Shown: positions 16,848 through 25,365, counted from the stretch's first letter. The stretch is 64,000 nt of DNA from an uncultured Clostridia bacterium (GCA_910583755.1 CAJTZO010000005.1:1-64000), one strand, 5' to 3'. Made by a program: numbers and translations. Notes: a model not told the origin generated them from the letters alone.

Positions 16848-17429
16848 GTGAAATTATTATTTGTAAATGCTTGTGCTAGAAAAGAATCCAGAACGTTAGA
16901 ACTTTGTAGGTATTTTTTGCAAAAATATAAAGAATGTCATAGTGATGTAGAAATAGAAGAAATCAAAATTTGTGAAGATGCTGCTCTTTTACCAATGGAT
17001 GAACAAAAATTAACATTAAGAAATGAATTAATAGCAAAAAAAGACTGGAATCACCCAATGATGCACTATGCTTTGCAGTGGAACCAAGCAGAGAAAATAT
17101 TGATTGGTGCGCCTTATTGGGACTGGAGTTTTCCTTCTGTGTTAAAAATTTATGTAGAAAATATTATGATTTCCGAATTAAATTTTGTATTCCAAGAAAA
17201 TCGTTCTGTTGGTCTTTGCAAAGGAAAAAAAATGCTTTATCTTACAACAGCAGGCGGAAGTGCAAAGGAAAATATGGGCTATGATTATATGAAAAGAGTT
17301 TTGATGGAGCTAGGAAAGTATGAAAGTACCTATATTCATGCCGATAATTTGGATGTGTTTGGTGTAGAGATTGCCGCAGAAATGGAAAAAGCGAAAAAAG
17401 AAATAGATAAAATTATAAAATCTTGGTAA
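16848..17429 (+). CDS. Flavodoxin-fold NAD(P)H oxidoreductase
   Basis: A 193-residue protein of the NADPH-dependent FMN reductase/azoreductase class. The phosphate-binding loop is NACARKESRTLEL, APYWDWSFPSVLKIYVENI packs on the flavin, and LTTAGGSAKEN closes the FMN site, as in AzoR and MdaB. It probably reduces quinones, azo compounds or flavins at the expense of NAD(P)H. The start is GTG 16848, with GAGGAGGG six bases upstream, one base after the previous stop, so it is the last gene of the ribosyl locus. A strong bidirectional terminator follows. Its link to nucleoside use is unclear. Confidence 0.88.
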   Translation: MKLLFVNACARKESRTLELCRYFLQKYKECHSDVEIEEIKICEDAALLPMDEQKLTLRNELIAKKDWNHPMMHYALQWNQAEKILIGAPYWDWSFPSVLKIYVENIMISELNFVFQENRSVGLCKGKKMLYLTTAGGSAKENMGYDYMKRVLMELGKYESTYIHADNLDVFGVEIAAEMEKAKKEIDKIIKSW

Positions 17430-17430
17430 A

Positions 17431-17469
17431 TGTAAAAATGCTTGATGGTATCTGTCAAGCATTTTTACA
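17431..17469. terminator. Bidirectional intrinsic terminator
   Basis: A perfect 15-bp inverted repeat (TGTAAAAATGCTTGA and its complement) with a nine-base loop lies between two convergent genes, with T-rich tails on both strands. Confidence 0.85.
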
Positions 17470-17471
17470 TT

Positions 17472-17852
17472 TTATTCATGTAGTTCTAAAGGTAGCCCAT
17501 CAGGGTCTTGAAAAAAGGTATATTTTTTATTCGTATAGGTATCAATACGAATAGGTTCTGTTTCAATCCCTTTTTTTTGTAATTCTTTTACTGTTTCTTC
17601 CACAGAATCCACATAAAATGCTAAATGACGTAAGCCACAGGCTTCTGGAAAACTGGGACGTTTTGGACTATTAGCAATACCAAATAACTCAATCTCACAA
17701 TTATCTAATTTTAAGTCTAATTTATAATCTTGTTTCTCTTTTCTGTAATTTTCTCTAATAATAGAAAATCCAAGCTGATTGACATAAAATTCTTTAGAAC
17801 GTTCATAATTTGAAGCAATAATAGCAATGTGGTGTACTGTTTTAAGCTGCAT
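17472..17852 (-). CDS. YaeR-like VOC (glyoxalase-fold) protein
   Basis: A 126-residue single VOC-domain protein closely resembling E. coli YaeR: it begins MQLKTVHHIAIIASNY, has IELFGI in the middle and ends FFQDPDGLPLELHE. The ACGLRHLAFYVD block carries the second metal-site histidine, and the first is in VHHIAI. These are metal-dependent lyase- or dioxygenase-like proteins, often annotated as glyoxalase I-related, with an unproven substrate. The ATG at 17852 has AAAGGACC about ten bases upstream and gives the normal YaeR length; an upstream in-frame ATG at 17972 would add 40 unmatched residues. It is monocistronic. Confidence 0.9.
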   Translation of the reverse strand: MQLKTVHHIAIIASNYERSKEFYVNQLGFSIIRENYRKEKQDYKLDLKLDNCEIELFGIANSPKRPSFPEACGLRHLAFYVDSVEETVKELQKKGIETEPIRIDTYTNKKYTFFQDPDGLPLELHE

Positions 17853-18026
17853 AAATAAAAGGTCCTTTCTATAAAATATAGGATAATAATTTAGTATATA
17901 TTTCATATTAAGTAACTTTAAAAGTGATGTCAAGCACAAACTCTGTAATTTTATGAATAAGTTTCTATTCAAATGTCGTATAATATGCTATGATAAAGGT
18001 TATGGTGAAAAGGAGAGTGAGAAAAA

Positions 18027-18896
18027 GTGATAATGAAAGTAATTTGTGGTTTTTTTATGGCATTAGCGGACAGTGTACCAGGTGTATCTGGAGGAACCAT
18101 AGCATTTTTATTAGGGCAATATGATAATTTTATAAATTCGCTCAATAATCTTGTTGTGGGAAACAAAAAGCAGAGAATAAAAGCAATTCGTTTTTTGATT
18201 CAGCTTATGATGGGTTGGGTTGTTGGCTTTATATTAGCAGTATTAATCTTAACCTCTGTTTTTGAAAAACATATTTATCAAGTAAGTTCTTTGTTTTTAG
18301 GTTTTATTTTATTTTCAATTCCGATTGTCATAAAAGAGGAAAAAGATTCTTTTTTAGGATATGGTAAAAATATGATTTATATGCTATTGGGAATTTTAGT
18401 GGTGGTATTGATTACATATTTTAATCCAACAAGTGGAGGAGAATCCTCCATTGATTTATTAAATATGTCTTTTGGTACAACAGTTTATTTATTTGTAGCA
18501 GCAATGATTGCTATTTCGGCTATGGTGTTGCCGGGAATCTCTGGCTCAACCTTATTACTTATTTTTGGATTGTATGTACCAGTGATGAATACTATTAAAA
18601 GTGCATTGTCATTTCAAGTAGAGGCATTTCCACCAGTTATTATTTTTGGGTTGGGCATTTTGTCAGGAATTGTTACAATAGTAAGATTAGTAAAGGTTGC
18701 GCTGGAAAAATTTCGGTCCCAAACTGTTTATGCAATTATAGGGCTAATGATAGGCTCTCTTTATGCGATTGTTATGGGACCAACTACTTTGGACATCCCA
18801 CAACAGGCAATGACAATTTCTACATTTAGCATTTTGTTTTTTGTGATTGGTGGAGTATTAATAGGTGGGTTACAAATATTAAAAAGATTAATATAA
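18027..18896 (+). CDS. DUF368 polyprenyl-phosphate transporter (PopT-like)
   Basis: A 289-residue membrane protein with the DUF368 hallmark ADSVPGVSGGTIAFLLG at the N-terminus and its internal echo SAMVLPGISGSTLLLIFG, which suggests an inverted or duplicated architecture. Members of DUF368 (PopT) have been linked to returning undecaprenyl phosphate to the cytosolic leaflet for reuse in wall synthesis. uppP, which makes this lipid phosphate, is also in the window at 60.8 kb. GTG at 18027 has AGGAG 11 bases upstream; ATG 18033 is an alternative two codons in. A TATAAT at 17979-17984 may be its -10. The gene ends directly against an inverted dispersed repeat. Confidence 0.9.
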   Translation: MIMKVICGFFMALADSVPGVSGGTIAFLLGQYDNFINSLNNLVVGNKKQRIKAIRFLIQLMMGWVVGFILAVLILTSVFEKHIYQVSSLFLGFILFSIPIVIKEEKDSFLGYGKNMIYMLLGILVVVLITYFNPTSGGESSIDLLNMSFGTTVYLFVAAMIAISAMVLPGISGSTLLLIFGLYVPVMNTIKSALSFQVEAFPPVIIFGLGILSGIVTIVRLVKVALEKFRSQTVYAIIGLMIGSLYAIVMGPTTLDIPQQAMTISTFSILFFVIGGVLIGGLQILKRLI

Positions 18897-18897
18897 T

Positions 18898-19115
18898 AGT
18901 CTGTTAAAAAAGTCTTTTTTTTGTGGGTTTCACCCACACCCACCAACTTTTAAAAAAAAGTTGGACAAAAAACTTTACTGGAAAAACCAATGTTTTTCCT
19001 TATAAAATCAATGTTTTTAGTGAAACGTTAGTTTCGCATTAAGGTTCTTTGATTCTTTCTTTCAAGAAAGAATTAGGAGTTTGAGGGCTAGCCCTCAAGG
19101 TTTTTTGCCAAACTG
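18898..19115 (-). repeat. TGGGTG modular repeat, copy C (reverse, full length)
   Basis: A complete 218-bp copy. It starts AGTCTGTTAAAAAAGTC two bases after the DUF368 stop and runs through the GTGGGTTTCACCCAC and CCAACTTTT/AAAAGTTGG hairpins, then GAAACGTTAGTTTCGC, CTTTCTTTCAAGAAAG and GAGGGCTAGCCCTC. It ends TTTTTTGCCAAACTG. The two ends form an imperfect terminal inverted repeat. Confidence 0.85.
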
Positions 19116-19180
19116 AAATATTAAAAAAATTAATGTAAGATTAACATAAGATAAAAAAATTTATTTTTTCATACTTTTTA

Positions 19181-19208
19181 TTGTTTTTATCGTTTTATGT
19201 GGTATAGT
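19181..19208 (+). promoter_or_regulatory. Predicted promoter of the ABC exporter leader
   Basis: TTGTTT (19181-19186) and TATAGT (19203-19208) are 16 bases apart. Transcription would start around 19215, giving a leader of about 120 bases. Confidence 0.5.
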
Positions 19209-19217
19209 TATAAGGAA

Positions 19218-19316
19218 ATGGCTATCAATTCCTATTTTTTCCGAAAGGAAAAAAACTCCTCAAGGTTTTTGATAGCCTCAAAGTGCCTGCTTGCAGGTAC
19301 TTTTTTATTAAAATAA
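19218..19316 (+). CDS. Putative 32-codon leader peptide
   Basis: An ATG at 19218 opens a frame of 32 codons (MAINSYFFRKEK...) that runs through the whole leader structure and the terminator and stops at 19314-19316, before the exporter's ribosome binding site. AAGGA precedes the ATG, but very closely. It may be a regulatory peptide for ribosome-dependent attenuation, as known for bmrB ahead of B. subtilis bmrCD, or it may be chance. I do not recognise the peptide. Confidence 0.35.
   Translation: MAINSYFFRKEKNSSRFLIASKCLLAGTFLLK
19220..19307 (+). promoter_or_regulatory. Attenuator-like leader RNA before ABC exporter
   Basis: An outer 9-bp stem, GGCTATCAA (19220-19228) with TTGATAGCC (19269-19277), encloses the hairpin TTTTTTCC-GAAA-GGAAAAAA (19235-19254). 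It is followed at once by a terminator hairpin AAGTGCCTGC-TT-GCAGGTACTT (19281-19302) with a T-run. A terminator between a promoter and the first start codon indicates conditional read-through. I match it to no known riboswitch class. Confidence 0.65.
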
Positions 19317-19335
19317 AGAAAGGAGAATGGTAGAA

Positions 19336-21435
19336 ATGATAAAATTATTAAAGTATTTAAAAAAGTCAAGTGGTTTTATTGTCATGATTGTAATATTATT
19401 ATTTGTACAGGCTTATTGTGACCTTTCTTTGCCGTCCTATACTTCAGATATTGTAGATGTAGGGATACAGCAGGGAGGAATTGAAAATGCCGTACCAATA
19501 CAAATAAGAGAGGAAACATTAGAAGAAATAAAACTTTTTTTAACAGAGCAACAAAAGGAACTGGTAGAACAATGTTACCAAAAACAAGAAGAACTGTTTG
19601 TGTTGCAAAATGTAGAAGAAGAAAAAAAGGAAAAATTAAACCATATTTTTGCACGACCGATGAATGTATTGCTTTCTGCAAAAAATATAGATTCTATAAG
19701 GGCACTTCCTACAGCAGAACGAAATCATAAAGTACAGGAATTACTAAAACCACTGGATATGCAACCAGATAGTGTTATAGAACAGTCAGCAGTATTATTT
19801 TTAAAGCAGGAATATGCAGCACAGGGCATAAATTTAGCCGCAATGCAAATACAGTATATTGTAAAAGCAGGTTTTAAAATGATATTGTTTGCCTTGTTTA
19901 TTATGGGTGCAGCGGTTGGTGTCACTTTTCTTTCTTGTAAAGTTGCAGCAACTTTTGGAAAGGATGTCAGGGAGAAAGTGTTTTCTAAAGTAATTGACTT
20001 TTCTAGTGCAGAATTTGACAAATTTTCTACAGCATCTTTAATTACAAGAAGTACGAATGATGTGCAGCAGGTGCAAATGCTAATGATGATGATATTCCGT
20101 ATTGTGTTATATGCTCCTATTTTGGGGATAGGTGGGATTATGATGGTATTGGGAACAAATACCTCTATGGCGTGGATAATTGGCGTTGCAGTTGCTTTAA
20201 TTTTGATTGTTGTGGGTGGTTTATTTACGATTGCTATGCCAAAGTTTAAATCTTTGCAAGTCTTGATTGATAGACTAAATTTAATTACAAGAGAAATTTT
20301 GACTGGAATACCAGTTATTCGAGCATTTAGCACAGAACGTCATGAGGAACAAAGATTTGAAGAAGCAAATAAAAGATTGACCAAAACAACACTTTTTGTC
20401 AATCGAACTATGACCTTTATGATGCCTACGATGATGTTTGTAATGAATGGAATTTCTGTTTTAATTGTCTATAAAGGTGGATATGGTATTGATAATGGGG
20501 TAATGCAAGTGGGCGATTTAATGGCATTTATTCAATATACAATGATGATAATTATGTCATTTTTGATGTTGACGATTATTTCGATTATGATACCAAGAGC
20601 AAGTGTTTCTGGTAGCCGTATTAGTGAAGTGCTGGAAACAGAAATTATAATACAAGATGCGCCAAAAGTAAAATCTTTTTTACCAGAACAGGCAGGTGTT
20701 GTTTGTTTTGAAAATGTATCTTTTTGCTATCCTGATGCAGAAGAAAGAGTGCTTTCTCATATTAGCTTTACAGCTAAAAAAGGAAAGACAACAGCGATTA
20801 TAGGCAGTACAGGAAGCGGGAAATCTACTCTTGTCAATTTAATCCCCCGTTTTTTTGATGTTACAGAGGGAAAAATTACAGTAGGTGGTGTTGATGTTCG
20901 AGAACTGTCGCAAAAGGAATTAAGAGAAAAAATAGGATATGTTCCACAAAAAGGTGTTTTATTTTCTGGTACCATAGAATCAAATTTAAAATATGGAAAA
21001 CAGAATGCAAGTGAAGAAGAGATTCAAAAAGCAGCGGAAATTGCACAGGCTTTGGATTTTATCAGCAAAAAAGAGGAAGGCTTTGATACACCAATTGCAC
21101 AAGGTGGCACCAATGTATCTGGAGGACAAAAACAAAGATTATCCATTGCAAGAGCCATTGCAAAAAATCCGGAAATTTATATTTTTGATGATAGTTTTTC
21201 CGCACTAGATTATAAAACAGATGTAGCATTGAGAAAAGCATTAAAAAATGAAACAAAAGAAGCAACAACAATTATTGTAGCACAAAGAGTTAGCACAATT
21301 TTACATGCTGACCAGATTATTGTACTAGATGAGGGGCAAATTGCTGGTATAGGCACCCATGCAGAATTGTTAAAAAATTGTGAGGTCTATCAACAAATTG
21401 CATTGTCACAACTGTCCGCAGAAGAATTAAAATAG
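19336..21435 (+). CDS. Heterodimeric ABC exporter subunit 1 (degenerate site)
   Basis: A 699-residue fused membrane-ATPase half-transporter. An extracytoplasmic insertion of roughly 130 charged residues lies between the first two membrane helices, as seen in other clostridial heterodimeric exporters. The nucleotide domain has Walker A GSTGSGKST and signature VSGGQKQRLSIAR, but after Walker B it reads IFDDSFSALD with Asp in place of the catalytic Glu. It is therefore the non-canonical partner, as in TM287/288 or BmrC/BmrD pairs. It probably exports drugs, lipids or peptides with the next gene product. The ATG at 19336 has AGGAG ten bases upstream; ATG 19327 is too close to it. Leader attenuation is likely. 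Confidence 0.92.
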   Translation: MIKLLKYLKKSSGFIVMIVILLFVQAYCDLSLPSYTSDIVDVGIQQGGIENAVPIQIREETLEEIKLFLTEQQKELVEQCYQKQEELFVLQNVEEEKKEKLNHIFARPMNVLLSAKNIDSIRALPTAERNHKVQELLKPLDMQPDSVIEQSAVLFLKQEYAAQGINLAAMQIQYIVKAGFKMILFALFIMGAAVGVTFLSCKVAATFGKDVREKVFSKVIDFSSAEFDKFSTASLITRSTNDVQQVQMLMMMIFRIVLYAPILGIGGIMMVLGTNTSMAWIIGVAVALILIVVGGLFTIAMPKFKSLQVLIDRLNLITREILTGIPVIRAFSTERHEEQRFEEANKRLTKTTLFVNRTMTFMMPTMMFVMNGISVLIVYKGGYGIDNGVMQVGDLMAFIQYTMMIIMSFLMLTIISIMIPRASVSGSRISEVLETEIIIQDAPKVKSFLPEQAGVVCFENVSFCYPDAEERVLSHISFTAKKGKTTAIIGSTGSGKSTLVNLIPRFFDVTEGKITVGGVDVRELSQKELREKIGYVPQKGVLFSGTIESNLKYGKQNASEEEIQKAAEIAQALDFISKKEEGFDTPIAQGGTNVSGGQKQRLSIARAIAKNPEIYIFDDSFSALDYKTDVALRKALKNETKEATTIIVAQRVSTILHADQIIVLDEGQIAGIGTHAELLKNCEVYQQIALSQLSAEELK

Positions 21436-21469
21436 TGCAATAATCAAATTAGGAAAGGAAGGAAAATAG

Positions 21470-23290
21470 ATGAGTGAAAGAAGACCACCGGGTCCACATG
21501 GTGGTATGCCCGGAGAAAAAGCAAAAAACTTTAAAGGAAGTATGATAAAATTAATTGTTTATATGAAAAAATATCATATTTCATTATTTTTTATGTTTTT
21601 ATTTGCAGTAGCAGGTACCATTTTTAATATTATTGGACCTACCATATTGGGGCAGGCTACCACCGAAATATTTAATGGCTTGCTGTTAAAAATAAATGGT
21701 ACTGGTGGTATTAATTTTGCAAAAATAGCAGACATCTTGTTGATGCTTATGATATTATATGTAGCAAGTGCTTGTTTTTCTTTTATTCAAGGCATTATTA
21801 TGACAGGCATTTCCAATGATGTTTCTTATACTATGAGAAAAGATATTTCTACAAAAATCAATAGAATGCCTTTAAACTATTTTGAAAGTAGAACAACAGG
21901 AGAAGTGCTTTCTCGTGTAACAAATGATGTAGATACCTTACAAATGAGTTTAAACCAAAGTGTGACGCAACTCATTACTTCTATTACAACACTAATTGGT
22001 GTATTTGTTATGATGTTACGTATTAGTGTAACAATGACAATGTGTGCTTGTCTTATTATACCAACATCTATGATTGTGATAGGATTGATTACAAAACGTT
22101 CTCAAAAATATTTTCAGCAACATCAAAAATACTTAGGGGATGTCAATGGGCAAGTAGAAGAAGTGTATTCTGGACATAATATTGTCAAGGTGTTTAACAA
22201 AGAGCAGGAAACTGTAAAAACATTTCAAGAGATAAATCAAAAATTATATGAATCTGCTTGGAAATCACAATTTTTTTCTGGTATGATGATGCCTTTGATG
22301 CAGTTTATTGGCAATTTGGGCTATGTTATGGTAGCACTTTTGGGTGGTTATTTAACCATGATTGGAAGAATACAAGTGGGACAAATACAATCTTTTTTCC
22401 AATACATTAGAAACTTTACCCAGCCGATGCAGCAAATTGCACAAGTCAGTAATATGCTGCAATCTTCCGCTGCTGCTGCGGAAAGGGTTTTTGAATTTTT
22501 AGAAGAAACAGAAGAAGACCAAATGGTGTCAAATCCAGTAGATATTACAAAAACGAAAGGTATTGTGGATTTTGAGCAGGTACAATTTGGCTATCATGAA
22601 GAACAAGTCATTATTCATAATTTTTCTTCTCATGTAGGAGAAGGACAAAAGGTTGCGATTGTTGGCCCAACTGGTGCAGGTAAAACAACCATGATAAAAT
22701 TATTAATGCGTTTTTATGATGTTAATAAAGGAAGTATTAAGATTGATGGACATGATTTAAGAGAATTTAATAGGACAGAATTAAGGGAATTGTTTGGTAT
22801 GGTATTGCAGGATACATGGCTTTTTAATGGAACTATTATGGAAAATATTAGGTATGGTAGATTAGATGCTACAGATGAGGAAGTAATAGAAGCAGCAAAA
22901 GCAGCCCATGCCCATCATTTTATTATGACACAGCCAGAAGGTTATCAAATGGTATTAAATGAGGAAACAAGCAATATTTCACAGGGACAAAAACAGCTTT
23001 TGACCATTGCACGGGCAATTTTGGCAGATAATAAAATAATGATACTAGATGAAGCAACAAGTTCTGTAGATACCAGAACAGAGGTACAAATTCAAAAAGC
23101 AATGGATACTCTAATGAAGGGGCGTACAAGTTTTGTTATTGCACATAGACTTTCTACGATTAGAGATTCTGATTTAATCCTTGTAATGAAAGATGGGGAC
23201 ATTATAGAGCAGGGAAATCATGAAGCGCTTTTAAAACAAAATGGTTTTTATGCACAATTGTATAATAGTCAATTTGAAAAAGCACAATAG
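21470..23290 (+). CDS. Heterodimeric ABC exporter subunit 2 (canonical site)
   Basis: A 606-residue fused ABC half-exporter with a Pro/Gly-rich N-terminal tail (MSERRPPGPHGGMPGEK), six membrane helices and an ATPase domain with Walker A GPTGAGKTT, signature ISQGQKQLLTIAR and Walker B ILDEATSSVD with the catalytic Glu. Its signature motif is the altered one (SQGQ), so the pair has one consensus and one degenerate ATP site, the hallmark of heterodimeric multidrug-type exporters. It lies 34 bases after subunit 1 with AAGGAAGG upstream. Confidence 0.93.
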   Translation: MSERRPPGPHGGMPGEKAKNFKGSMIKLIVYMKKYHISLFFMFLFAVAGTIFNIIGPTILGQATTEIFNGLLLKINGTGGINFAKIADILLMLMILYVASACFSFIQGIIMTGISNDVSYTMRKDISTKINRMPLNYFESRTTGEVLSRVTNDVDTLQMSLNQSVTQLITSITTLIGVFVMMLRISVTMTMCACLIIPTSMIVIGLITKRSQKYFQQHQKYLGDVNGQVEEVYSGHNIVKVFNKEQETVKTFQEINQKLYESAWKSQFFSGMMMPLMQFIGNLGYVMVALLGGYLTMIGRIQVGQIQSFFQYIRNFTQPMQQIAQVSNMLQSSAAAAERVFEFLEETEEDQMVSNPVDITKTKGIVDFEQVQFGYHEEQVIIHNFSSHVGEGQKVAIVGPTGAGKTTMIKLLMRFYDVNKGSIKIDGHDLREFNRTELRELFGMVLQDTWLFNGTIMENIRYGRLDATDEEVIEAAKAAHAHHFIMTQPEGYQMVLNEETSNISQGQKQLLTIARAILADNKIMILDEATSSVDTRTEVQIQKAMDTLMKGRTSFVIAHRLSTIRDSDLILVMKDGDIIEQGNHEALLKQNGFYAQLYNSQFEKAQ

Positions 23291-23302
23291 GAGTGTGGAA
23301 AT

Positions 23303-23902
23303 ATGGGATATAAGATATTAGCAATAGAGAGGCAATATGGTAGCAGTGGTTTAGCAGTGGGAGAAGCAGTTGCAAAAAAGCTTGGCATCCATTGTTATGG
23401 TCGTGAGATATTAGAGATGACAGCAAAAAAGTTAAATGTAGCACCGGAAAATATAGAACATATGGAGGAAAATGGACATAAAAGCCTTTTATATGATTTA
23501 GCATTATTAGCACAAAGCGGATTAACAGGGAACGGATTGCAGGCAGATAGACAGGTTTTTTTGGAAGAAAGTAAAATTATACAAGAATTAGCTGCAAAAG
23601 AAAAATGTGTTATTGTGGGAAGATGTGCCACTGGAGTATTAGCGGAAAGAAAAGATTGTTTAAAGGTCTTTATTTATGCAGACATTCAAAGTAGAGTCAA
23701 AACTGCTACAGAAAAATATGGTGTTGCATCTGAAATGGCATTCGGTGTATTAAAGAAAAATGATAGAAGAAGGGCAGCATTTTATAAAAATAATACAGAA
23801 TATATTTGGGATAATTGGAGTGGCTATGATTTGTGCTTGAACAGTGGAACATTGGGAATTGATGGTTGTGTAGAATTAATTATTTCTATGATGAAGTTTT
23901 GA
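23303..23902 (+). CDS. Cytidylate kinase-like family protein
   Basis: A 199-residue P-loop-type protein of the cytidylate-kinase-like family. The N-terminus reads ILAIERQYGSSGLAVGEAVA, where RQYGSSG takes the place of a classical GxxGxGKS loop, and KEKCVIVGRCATGVLA follows in the middle with the typical GR. The DRRRAAFYKN segment matches the lid/arginine region of the family. Many Clostridia carry several such proteins near transporters, and the true substrate is unknown. It starts 12 bases after the exporter gene with GGAGTG upstream and is probably co-transcribed with it. Confidence 0.88.
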   Translation: MGYKILAIERQYGSSGLAVGEAVAKKLGIHCYGREILEMTAKKLNVAPENIEHMEENGHKSLLYDLALLAQSGLTGNGLQADRQVFLEESKIIQELAAKEKCVIVGRCATGVLAERKDCLKVFIYADIQSRVKTATEKYGVASEMAFGVLKKNDRRRAAFYKNNTEYIWDNWSGYDLCLNSGTLGIDGCVELIISMMKF

Positions 23903-23908
23903 AAGAAA

Positions 23909-23940
23909 GGGAATGTCTATCAAACATTCCCTCCTTTTTT
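23909..23940. terminator. Intrinsic terminator (convergent genes)
   Basis: GGGAATGT (23909-23916) and ACATTCCC (23924-23931) form an 8-bp stem followed by TCCTTTTTT on the plus strand. It separates the kinase-like gene from the convergent purE. Confidence 0.8.
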
Positions 23941-23943
23941 GCA

Positions 23944-24471
23944 TTATTTTTTAGGCATTTGGTTAATATAATCTATATAACCGATTGTTTCAAGTTTTTG
24001 TGCTTTTTGTTCTACCATTTCAAGTAGTTCTTGCTTGAAGTTGGACACTTTTTGCAGTACCTCTGGCTGAAATGCTCCTATCATTTGTGCAGCTAAAATA
24101 CCAGCATTTTGTGCACCATTAATAGCAACGGTTGCAACAGGGATTCCCGGCGGCATTTGACAAATGGAGTAAAGGGAATCCACACCACTTAATGTTGATG
24201 TTTTGACAGGAACGCCAATTACAGGTAATGGGGTAAGAGCAGCTGTCATTCCGGGTAAGTGTGCTGCACCACCAGCACCTGCAATAATAACTTTTAAACC
24301 TCTTTTAACGGCATTTTTGGCATAGTCATACATTCTGTCAGGTGTTCTGTGTGCAGAAATTACAGTTAATTCGTAAGGGATAGAAAGTTTGTCTAATATT
24401 TTTGCAGCTTCACTCATAACAGGAAGGTCAGAATCGCTTCCCATGATGATACCAATTAATGGTTGTGTCAT
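23944..24471 (-). CDS. purE: PurE, N5-CAIR mutase
   Basis: A 175-residue PurE with the class I signature: GIIMGSDSDLPVM at the N-terminus, VISAHRTPDRM with the conserved His, AGAGGAAHLPGM and IGVPVKTSTLSGVDSL. It converts N5-carboxyaminoimidazole ribonucleotide to CAIR in de novo purine synthesis. The gene is alone here, without purK or other pur genes. AAGGAGG lies ahead of the ATG. No guanine or PurR element is apparent in the 400 bases upstream, which are mostly repeat sequence. Confidence 0.96.
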   Translation of the reverse strand: MTQPLIGIIMGSDSDLPVMSEAAKILDKLSIPYELTVISAHRTPDRMYDYAKNAVKRGLKVIIAGAGGAAHLPGMTAALTPLPVIGVPVKTSTLSGVDSLYSICQMPPGIPVATVAINGAQNAGILAAQMIGAFQPEVLQKVSNFKQELLEMVEQKAQKLETIGYIDYINQMPKK

Positions 24472-24534
24472 TGTAAAAACCTCCTTATAAATTGTTTTAA
24501 AAAATTATTTTTATTTCTAACTTTTTTTAAGTGT

Positions 24535-24620
24535 AGAAGTTCTTGAAGACTTTGTCCCCAAGTTCCTACAAGCTTTTTAAAAAAAGTTTGAGCAAGCCCT
24601 TTATTTTTTACAAACAAAAC
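24535..24620 (-). repeat. AGGGACAAAGTCCC-type repeat fragment (reverse)
   Basis: On the minus strand this reads AAAAAGCTTGTAGGAACTTG, then GGGGACAAAGTC, matching the 3' half of the 162-bp tandem units at 36.8-37.2 kb. It is a degenerate copy within the 400-base purE-secG gap. Confidence 0.6.
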
Positions 24621-24686
24621 AGAATCTGAATCTGTGGTATTCTACTGTCGTTTCACTATAATAGCCATTCAACTTCATCGCATGAC

Positions 24687-24743
24687 AGCGAAACGTAAGT
24701 TTCGCACAAAAGTTCTTTGCTTACTTTCTTTCAAGAAAGTAAG
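24687..24743 (-). repeat. Middle module of the TGGGTG repeat (reverse)
   Basis: CAGCGAAACGTAAGTTTCGC, then AAAGTTCTTTG and CTTTCTTTCAAGAAAG: the same GAAACG/CGTTTC plus CTTTC/GAAAG pair seen in copies C, D and E, here without the flanking modules. Confidence 0.65.
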
Positions 24744-24784
24744 TGTAGCATAAATAATAAAAAAAGGAAAGTATAATTTTTTTG

Positions 24785-24813
24785 TTGCTTGTGGGTATTC
24801 TTTATGTTAAAAT
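24785..24813 (+). promoter_or_regulatory. Predicted promoter of secG
   Basis: TTGCTT (24785-24790) and TAAAAT (24808-24813) are 17 bases apart, about 60 bases before the secG start. Confidence 0.45.
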
Positions 24814-24871
24814 AACAACAGTATGCATAAATAACTATATTTTGCAATAAAAAAGGAAAGGAGTGTTTTTT

Positions 24872-25216
24872 GTGGAGGATGCAGGCAATCTTGTTGTAAA
24901 TGCAGGCGATGCTGCTACAAATGCAGCCGAAGGTGCTGGAGAAGTAGCTACTACTGTTGTAGCAAATGCTGGTGTAAGTACAGCAGTAATGATATTAGCA
25001 GTTGTGTTAATGATAATTGGTGTTGTGTTATGCATTATTATTTTATTACAGTCAAAGCGTTCCGCAGGTTTGGGCGCAGTTAGTGCAGTTAGCAGTGCAG
25101 ATACTTATTGGAGCAGAAATAAGGGAAATTCAATGGAGGGTGCATTAGAAAGATATACAAAAATTGGTGGGGCATTATTTATGATAATTGCCTTTGTGAT
25201 TAATCTATTAAGTTAA
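24872..25216 (+). CDS. secG: SecG translocase subunit
   Basis: A 114-residue protein with an Ala/Gly/Asn-rich N-terminal extension of about 35 residues, then two membrane helices (VMILAVVLMIIGVVLCIIIL and a C-terminal ALFMIIAFVINLL) flanking the SecG loop LLQSKRSAGLGAVSA. SecG stimulates protein export through SecYE. The GTG at 24872 has AAAGGAG eight bases upstream; the GTG at 24863 overlaps that site. The secG-rnr order is common in Firmicutes. A repeat fragment and a terminator lie between it and rnr. Confidence 0.93.
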   Translation: MEDAGNLVVNAGDAATNAAEGAGEVATTVVANAGVSTAVMILAVVLMIIGVVLCIIILLQSKRSAGLGAVSAVSSADTYWSRNKGNSMEGALERYTKIGGALFMIIAFVINLLS

Positions 25217-25262
25217 AAAACAAACATAAATGAGTTTTTTAAGGTGTTTGTTTCAATTTTTA

Positions 25263-25364
25263 AGGAAACGTAGTTTCCGTATAAAAGTTCTTTGTTTTTT
25301 TCTTTGTTTTTTAAGAAAGAAACAGGAGTTTGAGAGCGGAGCTCTCAAAGTTTTTTAACAAACT
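25263..25364 (-). repeat. TGGGTG-family partial repeat after secG (reverse)
   Basis: Contains GGAAACGTAGTTTCC, AAAGTTCTTTG, a TTTCTT/AAGAAA pair, then GGAGTTTGAGAGCGGAGCTC and TTTTTTAACAAACTG. These are the middle and GAGGG-type modules, with the arm sequence changed to GAGAGC/GCTCTC, which keeps the pairing. Confidence 0.65.
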
Positions 25365-25365
25365 G

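Noticed and set aside
19725..20333. 202-codon minus-strand frame within the ABC exporter
   Set aside because: A shadow of a well-supported transporter gene; its composition has no domain signal.
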